From: Saprospiraceae bacterium
GTDB lineage: Bacteria > Bacteroidota > Bacteroidia > Chitinophagales > Saprospiraceae
Direction: 5' to 3'
Assembly (NCBI GenBank): GCA_028285085.1
Contig: JANQQI010000126.1
Coordinates: 39,959 to 103,958 of the forward strand
Length of the DNA stretch: 64,000 nucleotides
The position numbers and the translations under genes are program-made. The notes under the pieces were generated by a model, which saw nothing but the letters and a program-made list of their open reading frames with translations, ran no database searches and had not been told where the DNA came from. This document shows positions 1-8,061 of the stretch, one piece after another (the first letter of the stretch is position 1; every line of letters begins with the position of its first letter).

Positions 1-614
1 TTAGTAGGGATTTGATCCAATCCGTATACGCTATTCAAGGCACTAAAAATAGGGCGACTGTTGATTAAGATTTGAGAGTAAGCACCTTCCAATCCATTCA
101 GTCGTACCTGCGTGAAGCCACAATTTTGGCAGTTAGTTTCTACCCGAACCCCAGGTTGAAAGTTTAAGCCTTCCGAGATAGCAATGGATTGAGTGGCATT
201 GAGCAGTTTATTATCGACCATATTTACCACTACCGGATTATTTACGCGATCTCGTTCGTAGCGCGTGCCACTGATGACGACTGCTTCCATATTCAAAGCA
301 TCCTCCCGCATGGAAAAATTTTTCACCACAGATTGCCCCGCTTCAAGAGTTACCGTTTCCGAAACGGATAGATACCCTATAAAGGTTACCTGAATGGTAT
401 AAGTACCAGCTGGAATATTCTTGATAATAAAATTGCCATCCTGATCAACACTCCCTCCTAAAGTAGTGCCTTTAAGTGCAATCGTGGCCGCGAATAAAGG
501 CTCCTCCAAATGATTACTCACCTTACCCGAAAGTGTAGCATTTTGGCCATAAGCTGTAAACGTAAATACAGACAGCAGAATGAATATTATTGACTTACTA
601 TAGCTAGCGATCAT
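1..614 (-). CDS. TonB-dependent outer membrane receptor, N-terminal part (gene cut by window edge)
   Basis: The gene reads leftward from an ATG at 614 and stays open to the window edge, giving about 204 residues of the N-terminus. A signal peptide ending near AYGQ is followed by a carboxypeptidase-like regulatory domain (about residues 24-100, with SVDQDGNF and IPAGTYTIQVTFIGY). Then comes a TonB plug with the segment CQNCGFTQVRLNGLEG and QILINSRPIFSALNSVYGL. This plug type is common in Bacteroidota receptors for metal chelates or cofactors; the substrate cannot be told from this fragment, and the barrel is outside the window. It would import a scarce nutrient across the outer membrane using TonB energy. 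The promoter is tiled by repeated operator-like boxes, which suggests a nutrient-responsive repressor. Confidence 0.85.
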   Translation of the reverse strand, partial: MIASYSKSIIFILLSVFTFTAYGQNATLSGKVSNHLEEPLFAATIALKGTTLGGSVDQDGNFIIKNIPAGTYTIQVTFIGYLSVSETVTLEAGQSVVKNFSMREDALNMEAVVISGTRYERDRVNNPVVVNMVDNKLLNATQSIAISEGLNFQPGVRVETNCQNCGFTQVRLNGLEGAYSQILINSRPIFSALNSVYGLDQIPT

Positions 615-635
615 CCTTAGAGCCTATTTAAAATG

Positions 636-724
636 TTTTTAGATTAAACAAATATATTGATTTAGATTAGTTTAACAAATAAAAATTAGATATAGTTTAA
701 AATATTTTTAGATTAATCTAAAAA
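636..724. promoter_or_regulatory. Array of four TAGATTA operator-like boxes across the TonB receptor promoter
   Basis: TAGATTA boxes lie at 640-646, 663-669 and 709-715, with a degraded TAGATA at 687-692, so they repeat every 22-24 bp. The outermost copy sits in a perfect 20-bp palindrome, TTTTTAGATTAATCTAAAAA (705-724). The other copies are imperfect halves of the same motif. One box overlaps the -7 element and start region, one lies between -33 and -7, and two lie upstream, as expected for repression. The motif resembles DtxR/MntR-family sites, but the regulator is not identified. The rest of the gap, 725-922, shows nothing recognisable. Confidence 0.6.
649..679 (-). promoter_or_regulatory. 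Promoter of the TonB receptor gene (TTTG-N19-TATATTTG)
   Basis: On the minus strand a -33 element TTTG (679-676) and a -7 element TATATTTG (656-649) are separated by 19 bp, an exact match to the Bacteroidota sigma-A consensus TTTG-N19-TANNTTTG. The expected transcript start is near 642, leaving a leader of about 28 nt before the ATG at 614. Confidence 0.7.
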
Positions 725-922
725 TTAACCTGGAAACGTAGTTGCCTTGATTAGTATCAGCTATTCAGAAAAATCAAATAATGGAAATGCTTAGAAAAAA
801 TGAATAAAATCTGCTCTAAAGAGAAGTTTACTCGCCCAATATATGCAGCGAAGTTCGCCTGCCTTATCCCCTTTTACGGATCATCTAGATGATTAACTAT
901 CCTCTGAATAAACCTAGAAGTT

Positions 923-1861
923 TTAATCGCCACTTCCCAGCAACTCCTCAAGCTTGCCAAAGGCATTTTGAAAAATAGTGGTACTATCAGATGTAAAATA
1001 GCTAACCGGATTCTGAGAAGAATGCATTACAAACGCGGGATTACCTGCCGGATTCGCGTAGCCATTTAGCGTGATGGCCTCGCCAGCTGCCGATTGCAGC
1101 ACCAAGCTATGCGTTGGAGATTGCCCGGTGGGAGAGAAACTATTGATAAAGTTGCTACCGTTCAGACTCAGCAAGGTGCGGAGGTAGCTAGCCGTTTCGG
1201 TAGAATCTAAAGCCTCACCGGTAGACCGAAAAAGCTGGCCCGCACGATAAGACATGGCGATAGATTCGCCGTTGCGGCGGTAAGTGAGATTGGTCAAATT
1301 TTCTTGGGGGAGTTGTATGAGTTGTCGATTGCGATAGCTATCCGGGCCTTGACTAAAACTCATGCTAAGCAGACCATCGACGGCATAGACATCCGTCTCA
1401 TCCGAGCGACGAATGTAAGACGTCGCCGTTCGGGTATTGGGATTGAAGTTAAACCGTCCAACCACAAATTCAGTAAGATTTCCACTATTACCAGCGACTT
1501 CAACTCGGGTTCCTTTGGCGGCATCCACTTCATAATCGGCCCATTTATCTTCCGAGCGGGCCACTAGCCGTTGTACCTTGATCTGGCTCAAGCTGGCCAA
1601 TATCCCTGTCAAAGCTGATGCTGTAGCGGGAACACGAAAATCCCCTTGTACCAGTTGCCAGCCTCCAGCTTCACGCTGGAGCTGGTACCCCTCTGCATCA
1701 CCCTGTGGAAAAATACGAATGGTACTCACTGCTGCCGTATCAACGGTCACAACTTCCGAGCGAAAGCTACGTGCCTCGCTCTTCCCCATAAAGCGCGTTG
1801 CAAAATAAATCCCGCCTACGACGACAAGGATAATAAACAGGGTTTTATTACTCAAATTCAT
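923..1861 (-). CDS. DUF4340 domain protein, last gene of the gldA-gldF-gldG cluster
   Basis: A 312-residue protein with an N-terminal membrane anchor (about residues 8-24, LFIILVVVGGIYFA) followed by a periplasmic region made mostly of beta-type sequence. The pattern fits DUF4340, a family usually encoded beside ABC-2 type exporters that contain a GldG-like subunit. It follows gldG by 50 bp on the same strand and is probably cotranscribed. By context it is an accessory periplasmic subunit of the Gld ABC complex. No catalytic residues are apparent and its biochemical role is unknown. Confidence 0.75.
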   Translation of the reverse strand: MNLSNKTLFIILVVVGGIYFATRFMGKSEARSFRSEVVTVDTAAVSTIRIFPQGDAEGYQLQREAGGWQLVQGDFRVPATASALTGILASLSQIKVQRLVARSEDKWADYEVDAAKGTRVEVAGNSGNLTEFVVGRFNFNPNTRTATSYIRRSDETDVYAVDGLLSMSFSQGPDSYRNRQLIQLPQENLTNLTYRRNGESIAMSYRAGQLFRSTGEALDSTETASYLRTLLSLNGSNFINSFSPTGQSPTHSLVLQSAAGEAITLNGYANPAGNPAFVMHSSQNPVSYFTSDSTTIFQNAFGKLEELLGSGD

Positions 1862-1911
1862 AACTGTTGATTTGATAGGGCATTAAAGCAAACCCGATTT
1901 TGACGAAAAAC

Positions 1912-3423
1912 TTAACTATACCGCTCTTGCATGCGGCGCAAGCGAATCTGCTGATTGCGCTGAAACCGGAAAATGCTATAGCCAATCACCAGCAATAGTG
2001 GCAATCCAAAGTTGAGCCACTTGAGAAAAGTACGACGACCATCTTCCAGTTCTTCAATCGGACGACTGGCTACCATCTTAGTACGCAAGTCAATCAGCCC
2101 GGTATCATCAGCCAGCCAGTCGACGCTGTTGACGAGCAAGCTAACATTATCAGAATTACTGCCTCGCCCGGGTGCGCCCAATGGAAAATCACCATCGGAC
2201 ATCACGACCAATCGGCCATTTTGGCCATTCCCTCCGAAGTCGCCTTCCAATACAGCTCCGATGGTCTGCGGACCATTCGGAAAGTCGGCGGCGGTCCAGC
2301 GTTTTTGAATATCAAAGTAGAGCGGTACCCCCGCAATGCCTGACTGCTCGGAAGTTTGCAGCAGTGGTTGATAGTGCAAATTGGTATCCCGAGGGGCAAA
2401 GCGGATAGGGCTAGCAAATTGAAATATCACCTGATCCAACCCGCTCGTCACCGGGTGATCGAGGAAATTAGATACGAGCGGAAAGTAGGGAAACTCCACC
2501 TGAGAAGCAAAAGAAAACATCCCCTGTCGTTGTTGGACAGAGATGGCACCACAACTGGCATCCAGCAAAAACTCAGTAGAAACTTCCAGCCCCTTTTGGC
2601 CAAGCCATTCGGCTACCCCGGTGTTGACCGCACGCCCTTGCACGCTTTGAAAGTCACCTTCGACCGTATTAAAGGCCACACAAAGCGCCCCACCTTTTAT
2701 CAAATAATCATCCAGCATCGCAAAGTGCGGTGGTGGAATACTATCCGTTGGACGCAATAGAATCAAAGTTTTGAAGCGCTCAGGAATTGCCGTTTCGCTA
2801 GACAAATCCAGCGGTTCGACATTATACAATACACTCATGGCCTCAGCCGCCATCGGAATATCCTGCAGTCCGGCCTCGCCATGTCCCTGGATCAATCCAA
2901 CGGATGGTTTGTCCAGCATCGAAATTTTCTTCACCGCCGTCGTCATCTGGTATTCCATGGGCCCTTCGGGTTGTACAAAAGGCACAATTTCTTGGCGATC
3001 TCCGGCTTTGAGAATAGCTCCCATAAAAGCTTCCTTTTGCGCCACTGCATCCTTCTCTCGCACGTTAATTAGCAAAGGTTGAATGCCGTTTTGTAAGGCT
3101 TCCTGTTTTTTCGTTTCATCCGCATTGGGATCGACCAATTCATAGTTAAGCATGCCTCCCGAACGTGCGGCGTATTCTTTGAGTAAATCCTGGAAATCAC
3201 GTAAGGTCTTGGCGTATTGTGAAGGCAATGATCCCGTGAAATAAGCGGTAATGGTCACCGGTTCTTCGAGACCTTCGAGTACATCGTTGGTCGCCTGACT
3301 GAGGGTATAAATCTTCCCTTCGGTCAGATCCAGCCGAAAGGGGTAATCCTTCGCCAGAAAATTGACAAAAAGCAGAATCCCGGCGATCAGCAGAATACTA
3401 GTCAGTGTTCTTTTGTTGTTCAT
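1912..3423 (-). CDS. gldG: Gliding motility ABC transporter substrate-binding-like subunit GldG
   Basis: A 503-residue protein with one N-terminal membrane segment (about 8-24), a long periplasmic part with the sequence TAYFTGSLPSQYAKTLRDFQ typical of GldG/IFT52-like (ABC_transp_aux) proteins, and a C-terminal membrane segment (about 470-488, FGLPLLLVIGYSIF) before a basic tail. In Flavobacterium johnsoniae GldA, GldF and GldG form an ABC complex needed for gliding. It starts 11 bp after gldF ends, so the two are almost certainly cotranslated from one mRNA. The exact transported substrate of this complex is unknown for the family. Confidence 0.9.
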   Translation of the reverse strand: MNNKRTLTSILLIAGILLFVNFLAKDYPFRLDLTEGKIYTLSQATNDVLEGLEEPVTITAYFTGSLPSQYAKTLRDFQDLLKEYAARSGGMLNYELVDPNADETKKQEALQNGIQPLLINVREKDAVAQKEAFMGAILKAGDRQEIVPFVQPEGPMEYQMTTAVKKISMLDKPSVGLIQGHGEAGLQDIPMAAEAMSVLYNVEPLDLSSETAIPERFKTLILLRPTDSIPPPHFAMLDDYLIKGGALCVAFNTVEGDFQSVQGRAVNTGVAEWLGQKGLEVSTEFLLDASCGAISVQQRQGMFSFASQVEFPYFPLVSNFLDHPVTSGLDQVIFQFASPIRFAPRDTNLHYQPLLQTSEQSGIAGVPLYFDIQKRWTAADFPNGPQTIGAVLEGDFGGNGQNGRLVVMSDGDFPLGAPGRGSNSDNVSLLVNSVDWLADDTGLIDLRTKMVASRPIEELEDGRRTFLKWLNFGLPLLLVIGYSIFRFQRNQQIRLRRMQERYS

Positions 3424-3434
3424 GCGTACTACTT

Positions 3435-4151
3435 TTATTTTCTTGACGAAATCATATATTCAGACAATAACAGCCCCAGTACGGTGATCGACGCAAAGTA
3501 GATCAAATCACTGGTATCGATCACGCCCCGGGAAATGCTATCAAAATGATTAGAAAGGCTCAAAGTCGTGAATAATTCACCCAACCAGCCACTCAATTCA
3601 CTGCCCATGTTGAAAAGGAATTGGAAGGTCACGCTAATGACAAGTGCGATCAAAAAGGCGACAATCTGGTTATTCGTAAGGCTACTGGCAAAAAGGCCAA
3701 TACTGATATGGGCACCACTCAAAAGAATAAGGCCAAGGTAGCCGCAAATAGTGGCGCCGTGATCAAAGTTTCCTAATCCACTCACCGTGATATAGTAAGG
3801 AAGTGTAAACAACAGCGCAATCAGGACTAGAATTAAGGCCGCCAGAAATTTTCCCCAAACCAGTTGCCAATTCGTCACAGACTTGGTCAGCAGCAGTTCG
3901 ATGGTTCCGGTTTTACGCTCTTCGGCAAGGAGGCGCATAGTCAAGGCCGGAATGAAAAAGACGAGGGTCCACATTGCGACGTTAAAGAATGCGCCGAGAT
4001 CAGCCTGACGTCGAAAAAACACATCGCCATTACCGTACATCCAAGTAAAGAAGCCTGTAAATCCTAAAAAGGCTAAGAGCAAAATATAAGCGACGAGGGA
4101 ATCGAAGAAGGATTTAATCTCGCGCTTCGCAATAATCCAGCTTGGACTCAT
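3435..4151 (-). CDS. gldF: Gliding motility ABC transporter permease GldF
   Basis: A 238-residue ABC-2 type permease with six predicted membrane segments and the MRLLAEERKTGTIELLLTKSV loop (about residues 61-81) characteristic of this permease class, which contacts the ATPase. Length is normal for GldF. It lies 30 bp downstream of gldA and 11 bp upstream of gldG on the same strand. It forms the membrane channel of the GldAFG complex in the cytoplasmic membrane. Confidence 0.9.
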   Translation of the reverse strand: MSPSWIIAKREIKSFFDSLVAYILLLAFLGFTGFFTWMYGNGDVFFRRQADLGAFFNVAMWTLVFFIPALTMRLLAEERKTGTIELLLTKSVTNWQLVWGKFLAALILVLIALLFTLPYYITVSGLGNFDHGATICGYLGLILLSGAHISIGLFASSLTNNQIVAFLIALVISVTFQFLFNMGSELSGWLGELFTTLSLSNHFDSISRGVIDTSDLIYFASITVLGLLLSEYMISSRK

Positions 4152-4181
4152 ATTAGTTTGTTTTAATACTTTGACGGATGA

Positions 4182-5105
4182 TTAATTCAATGTCAAATCG
4201 CGGAAGATGTCTTCCAGCTTGGTTTCAAAAGGAATGGCTTCAGTAAGTACCCAGTTGTTTTGAGCGCAGAGTTGAAAGACATCGCGGTTAACCGTCATTT
4301 CTGGCTTACTCTGAATTTCGAAGCGATTTTGGGCCGCGTCGACGAAGTCGACTAATTGGACGGATGACAGGCCTTGAAGACCTGCGAAAATAACCGAGGC
4401 ATCCCCATCTTCGATCCGAACGCGAAGTACCTGTTGTCCCTGCGCCTGTTTACGCAAAGTATCTGCGGTACCATCCGCTACAATTTTTCCACGATTGATA
4501 ATCAGGATACGATCGCAGGTGGCTTCCACTTCGGGCAGAATATGCGTACTCAGGATGACTGTCTTCGCTTTTCCCAGTTGTTTGATCAACTCACGGATTT
4601 CGACGATTTGATTGGGGTCCAATCCCGTAGTAGGTTCATCCAGAATCAGCACTTTAGGATCATGAATCATGGCTTGCGCCAGCCCTACGCGCTGCCGATA
4701 CCCTTTAGACAGCTCGCTGATCTTTTTATGCTTTTCGATATCTAGGCCACACAGTCTTACCATCTGACGCACGCGGTCGGGAATGAGGCTTTTGCCTACT
4801 CCTTGTAGCGCCGCACAAAAGGCTAGATAGTCGATCACGCCCATGTCTTCGTAGAGCGGATTATGTTCCGGCAGATAGCCAATATGCTGTTTCATATTAG
4901 TAGCATCCACCGGCCGGCCATCGATTAAGATTTGACCACTATCACTTTCGAGATATTGGGTAATCATTTTCATCGTAGTGGTTTTCCCGGCACCATTCGG
5001 ACCGAGGAATCCCAAAATCTCACCCGTTCTTACTGAAAAAGAGATATTGTCAACTGCGCGTTGAGGGCCATAGCTTTTGGTTAGATTCTCAATCTTGATA
5101 TCCAT
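4182..5105 (-). CDS. gldA: Gliding motility ABC transporter ATP-binding protein GldA
   Basis: A 307-residue ABC ATPase with Walker A GPNGAGKTTTMK (about 34-45), signature LSKGYRQRVGLAQAM (about 132-146), Walker B VLILDEPTTGLDP and the switch histidine in STHILPE. A C-terminal extension of about 80 residues follows the nucleotide-binding domain, as in GldA and other ABC-2 exporters. It is first in the operon gldA-gldF-gldG-DUF4340 and has its own good promoter upstream. It powers the Gld ABC complex from the cytoplasmic side. In F. johnsoniae gldA is separate from gldFG; here they are contiguous. Confidence 0.9.
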   Translation of the reverse strand: MDIKIENLTKSYGPQRAVDNISFSVRTGEILGFLGPNGAGKTTTMKMITQYLESDSGQILIDGRPVDATNMKQHIGYLPEHNPLYEDMGVIDYLAFCAALQGVGKSLIPDRVRQMVRLCGLDIEKHKKISELSKGYRQRVGLAQAMIHDPKVLILDEPTTGLDPNQIVEIRELIKQLGKAKTVILSTHILPEVEATCDRILIINRGKIVADGTADTLRKQAQGQQVLRVRIEDGDASVIFAGLQGLSSVQLVDFVDAAQNRFEIQSKPEMTVNRDVFQLCAQNNWVLTEAIPFETKLEDIFRDLTLN

Positions 5106-5159
5106 AATTAGAGCGATTATGGTGATTTAAGTTTTCCCAAAAAATTAAGGAATCGGCTG

Positions 5160-5190
5160 CAAATTTAATAAAGCCGTTTTTTTCACCAAA
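5160..5190 (-). promoter_or_regulatory. Promoter of the gldA operon (TTTG-N19-TAAATTTG)
   Basis: Reading on the minus strand, TTTG (5190-5187) and TAAATTTG (5167-5160) are separated by exactly 19 bp, matching the Bacteroidota housekeeping consensus. The expected start is near 5153, about 48 nt before the gldA ATG. No operator-like repeat is seen nearby. Confidence 0.65.
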
Positions 5191-5239
5191 ATTAAAATGC
5201 CGCAGGAAATTGTAACTTAATGGCTCAAATGGTACAATT

Positions 5240-6622
5240 ATGCCGCGTGTAACATTCTTAAGCCTGTTCATTGTTATTTCCTTCTTTTTCAGTTGTCAAA
5301 ACGAAGAAGAAACACCCCTTCAACCCAATGTCATCTTAATTATGGTCGATGATTTGGGATCGGCTGATCTGGGCAGTTATGGCAATATCGATATTGCAAC
5401 ACCGCATTTAGATCAATTGGCCCGAGAAGGGGTCCGCTTTACGCAGGCTTATTCCGGTAATCCGGTATGCGCACCGGCAAGGAGTACCTTGCTAACGGGA
5501 TTGCACAGTGGCCAGACCCCAGTACGGGGAAATACTGGTGGCATTCCACTTCCTGATTCGACAGTCACCTTGGCGAAATTATTCAAAAAGGCCAATTATG
5601 CCACCGGCGGGTTTGGCAAATGGGGTCTGGGAGAGGTAGGAACTGAAGGGGTCCCCGAGCGGCAGGGTTTCGATACATTTTTTGGTTATTATCATCAGAT
5701 ACACGCTCATAGCTATTATCCCGAATATCTTTATCGAAATAGTAAAAAGGTGGAACTCAGCGGCGAAGCGGGTAGTGCAACGCGCTATTCTTCTTACCGT
5801 ATCGTAGACGAGATGGCCCAATTTATCCGGGCGCAAGCCGGGAAGTCTTTCTTTTGCTATGCGCCTTGGCCGGCGCCGCATCATGCTTTCGAAATTCCAG
5901 CTGATGATCCGGCCGTTGCACTTTACGCCGAAAAAGACTGGAGCGACGACCGCAAAGCTTACGCGGCGATGGTGAGCTCCCTGGATCGCCAGGTGGGCGA
6001 AATTATGGCGCTGCTGCACGAACTCAACTTGGCCGAGCGCACCATTATTCTCTTCTGCTCAGATAATGGTGGCGACCGGACTTTCGCCGACTATCAGCCC
6101 AATGGAACATTACGTGGCTATAAGCGCGACCTCTACGAAGGTGGTATCCGCGTCCCTCTGATCGTGTGGGCACCAAACTGTATTACTCAGCCCGACACTT
6201 GTGCCGTCCCTGTTTATTTCCCGGATGTGATGCCGACTTTGGCTGAATTATGTGGTTTCGGACCTACATTGCCTGCACAACTGAACGGCCGCTCCTTTGC
6301 GCCAGCTCTTACTCAAGATAATTGGGGTCCCCAGAACCGCTTTCTTTATTGGGAATATCCTGGCTACAATTGGAGCGAAGGGCGCTACGAAGACCGCCTC
6401 TTCAGCCAAGCTATACGTTACAAACAATGGAAAATGATTCGCAAGGGACGCGACCAAGAATGGGAATTATACGACCTCAATAATGATCCCTCGGAAACCG
6501 ATAATATCTCCGCTTATCATCCCGGTAAAATGCAGCGTTTTCGAGAATGGATCCGAGATACCCGCACGAAGATGCCACCACAAATTGAGCCAGAGCGCGT
6601 CGATGGTAAGCCATTCCGATAA
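5240..6622 (+). CDS. Lipoprotein arylsulfatase-type sulfatase
   Basis: A 460-residue sulfatase of the alkaline phosphatase superfamily. A short lipoprotein signal (hydrophobic stretch ending FFFSC, Cys19) places it in an outer or periplasmic membrane leaflet. The N-terminal metal motif MVDDLGSADLGSYG (about 35-48) and the sulfatase signature CAPARSTLLTG (Cys77-Ala-Pro-Ala-Arg81) are intact, so Cys77 should be converted to formylglycine. Other conserved blocks are GKWGLGE, PAPHHAFE and FCSDNGGD. It would remove sulfate esters from an organic substrate, probably an algal or host polysaccharide. No maturase gene is in the window. It is divergent from gldA with a 134-bp gap. Confidence 0.88.
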   Translation: MPRVTFLSLFIVISFFFSCQNEEETPLQPNVILIMVDDLGSADLGSYGNIDIATPHLDQLAREGVRFTQAYSGNPVCAPARSTLLTGLHSGQTPVRGNTGGIPLPDSTVTLAKLFKKANYATGGFGKWGLGEVGTEGVPERQGFDTFFGYYHQIHAHSYYPEYLYRNSKKVELSGEAGSATRYSSYRIVDEMAQFIRAQAGKSFFCYAPWPAPHHAFEIPADDPAVALYAEKDWSDDRKAYAAMVSSLDRQVGEIMALLHELNLAERTIILFCSDNGGDRTFADYQPNGTLRGYKRDLYEGGIRVPLIVWAPNCITQPDTCAVPVYFPDVMPTLAELCGFGPTLPAQLNGRSFAPALTQDNWGPQNRFLYWEYPGYNWSEGRYEDRLFSQAIRYKQWKMIRKGRDQEWELYDLNNDPSETDNISAYHPGKMQRFREWIRDTRTKMPPQIEPERVDGKPFR

Positions 6623-7178
6623 GCAGAAGCACGTTCCTTTCTAACTTTTTTAAAAAACTTTCATTTTTTTAAAAAAAAATCTGAAACAGGTGATAACAAG
6701 TCACCCTATCCCGCTATATAAAGGTGTAACGAATGAAATTGAATGCTGAAGCGGTTGTTAACTATTGCATTCCAAATGAGAGAACGCTCTGGTTGCCTCA
6801 AAAAGAATCGCTTCGACGGATTGAGCAAAGGTAGTAAGGTCACTGCATCCATTCGCCGGCCGTAATACATTACGGCAGCGAACTGCACCACATTAACCGC
6901 ACAGTTGCCTACTTCTATTTCCCAATTATATTGACACCGAAATGGCTGGGGTTTCCAAATCCATTTCGAGTCAGCAATTACCCGAAAACCGATTTTTCTG
7001 CGCGTTTCCATATTCAGCATAGCGTAGCGCACAGAAAACCTAAAATTGGAATTTTAAAATATGGTTCGAGTGGTTGTTTGGGTTGTATACTTTACACCTT
7101 TTGTTCTCCGTATTGAGTCAGATATCGTGGCGGTTCGTTACCACTAATTGCAAGCAAGTAGATAGTTTATAGTTGTTG
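6623..7178. other. Non-coding stretch after the sulfatase gene
   Basis: No convincing gene is visible. The part next to the sulfatase is a T- then A-rich low-complexity run (about 6645-6680). An open frame on the minus strand at 6706-7032 has an unlikely composition, rich in Trp, Tyr, Phe and Arg. A 28-codon frame at 7061-7147 is also too short to trust. A small palindrome, GCCGTAAT-AC-ATTACGGC, lies at 6859-6876. Confidence 0.4.
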
Positions 7179-7179
7179 A

Positions 7180-7220
7180 AGCTGTTTCTTTACAAAGGTT
7201 TAGAAACAGCTTTTTTTATT
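7180..7220 (+). terminator. Rho-independent terminator, rightward
   Basis: Arms AGCTGTTTCT (7180-7189) and AGAAACAGCT (7202-7211) form a 10-bp perfect stem with a 12-nt loop, followed by a run of T to 7217. It would end transcription entering from the left. No clear gene lies just upstream on that strand, so it may stop the sulfatase transcript or an unannotated RNA. Confidence 0.75.
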
Positions 7221-8043
7221 GCTCTTCCACTTCTAAATATAACGTATCACTGCTAACGCCCGTAAAAATCCCCAGTCCATTAGTCACATTGGTCGGAGGT
7301 TGTTCAAGCGACAAAGTTGAACTACCGGAGCTTTCATACAAGGCCGCATATTCGGCATTGACTCTGAAAACAATGATTTGATGCGTCCCGAACTGAATGA
7401 GTTCTCGTCGAGGATTAATCGCATAAAAATCTGTTATCTGGGGTTCCGAAATAAATTGAAAGGGTTGTCGCCCGCTGTTCTCTTCTTCCAGAACTGCAAT
7501 ATTTTCGTTGACGTACTCTGGATCTTCTTCCAAATTTTTAACCACGACATAATAGTATCCCCCTTCAGGATTATCCCAGGTGATTTCAATTGGATCGGGC
7601 ATCTCTCCAAAACCACCAAAACTCCCTTCTTCAATTTTGTCTAATTCTACTGTCTCCGCAGAAATAGTAGCTTCGCGTTTCCCCGGCACATAGGTATCCG
7701 CTATCACTGTCTCATCTTGCCACATAAATTCTAGACGATAGTTTTGATCGGGCTGAATTTCCACCGCTAGATTTTGGTAAAAACCATCCCCCATCGGGGT
7801 CAAAAGGAAGCTCTCTGTATCATCGCTGATCATGACATTGAGATCATCCAGAACGATGATGTTCGTATCCACTTGGCCATAGGAAAAACTTTGAGTAATT
7901 CGAATGCTATCGAGTGGTTGTCCCGCGTAAATAAAAGCTTCTAAGACGGCTGATTCACTTTCCACATTTTCTATGCTTTCTTGTTCGCAAGATGTCCAAA
8001 AGCTAATAAAAAGAAGGAGGAAGTAGATATTTGAATTTTTCAT
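7216..8043 (-). CDS. DUF4249 lipoprotein, partner of the adjacent TonB receptor
   Basis: A 275-residue exported lipoprotein (hydrophobic signal then Cys19 in FWTSCEQ) with the DUF4249 layout: an early beta region with the phrase YAGQPLDSIRITQSFSYG, then GDGFYQNLAVEIQPDQNYRLEF, and a TYVPGKREATI segment. DUF4249 proteins are regularly encoded just downstream of TonB receptors with CarboxypepD-reg domains, as here (18-bp gap). By analogy with SusC/SusD pairs it may sit on the cell surface next to the receptor and help capture ligand, but this is inference. Confidence 0.85.
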   Translation of the reverse strand: MKNSNIYFLLLFISFWTSCEQESIENVESESAVLEAFIYAGQPLDSIRITQSFSYGQVDTNIIVLDDLNVMISDDTESFLLTPMGDGFYQNLAVEIQPDQNYRLEFMWQDETVIADTYVPGKREATISAETVELDKIEEGSFGGFGEMPDPIEITWDNPEGGYYYVVVKNLEEDPEYVNENIAVLEEENSGRQPFQFISEPQITDFYAINPRRELIQFGTHQIIVFRVNAEYAALYESSGSSTLSLEQPPTNVTNGLGIFTGVSSDTLYLEVEEQ

Positions 8044-8061
8044 TTTTTTAAAATTTAGAGA

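Noticed and set aside
6706..7032. Open frame of 108 codons on the minus strand
   Set aside because: Amino acid composition is unlike a real protein (very high Trp, Tyr, Phe, Arg, few acidic residues), and it has no partner gene, promoter or family resemblance.
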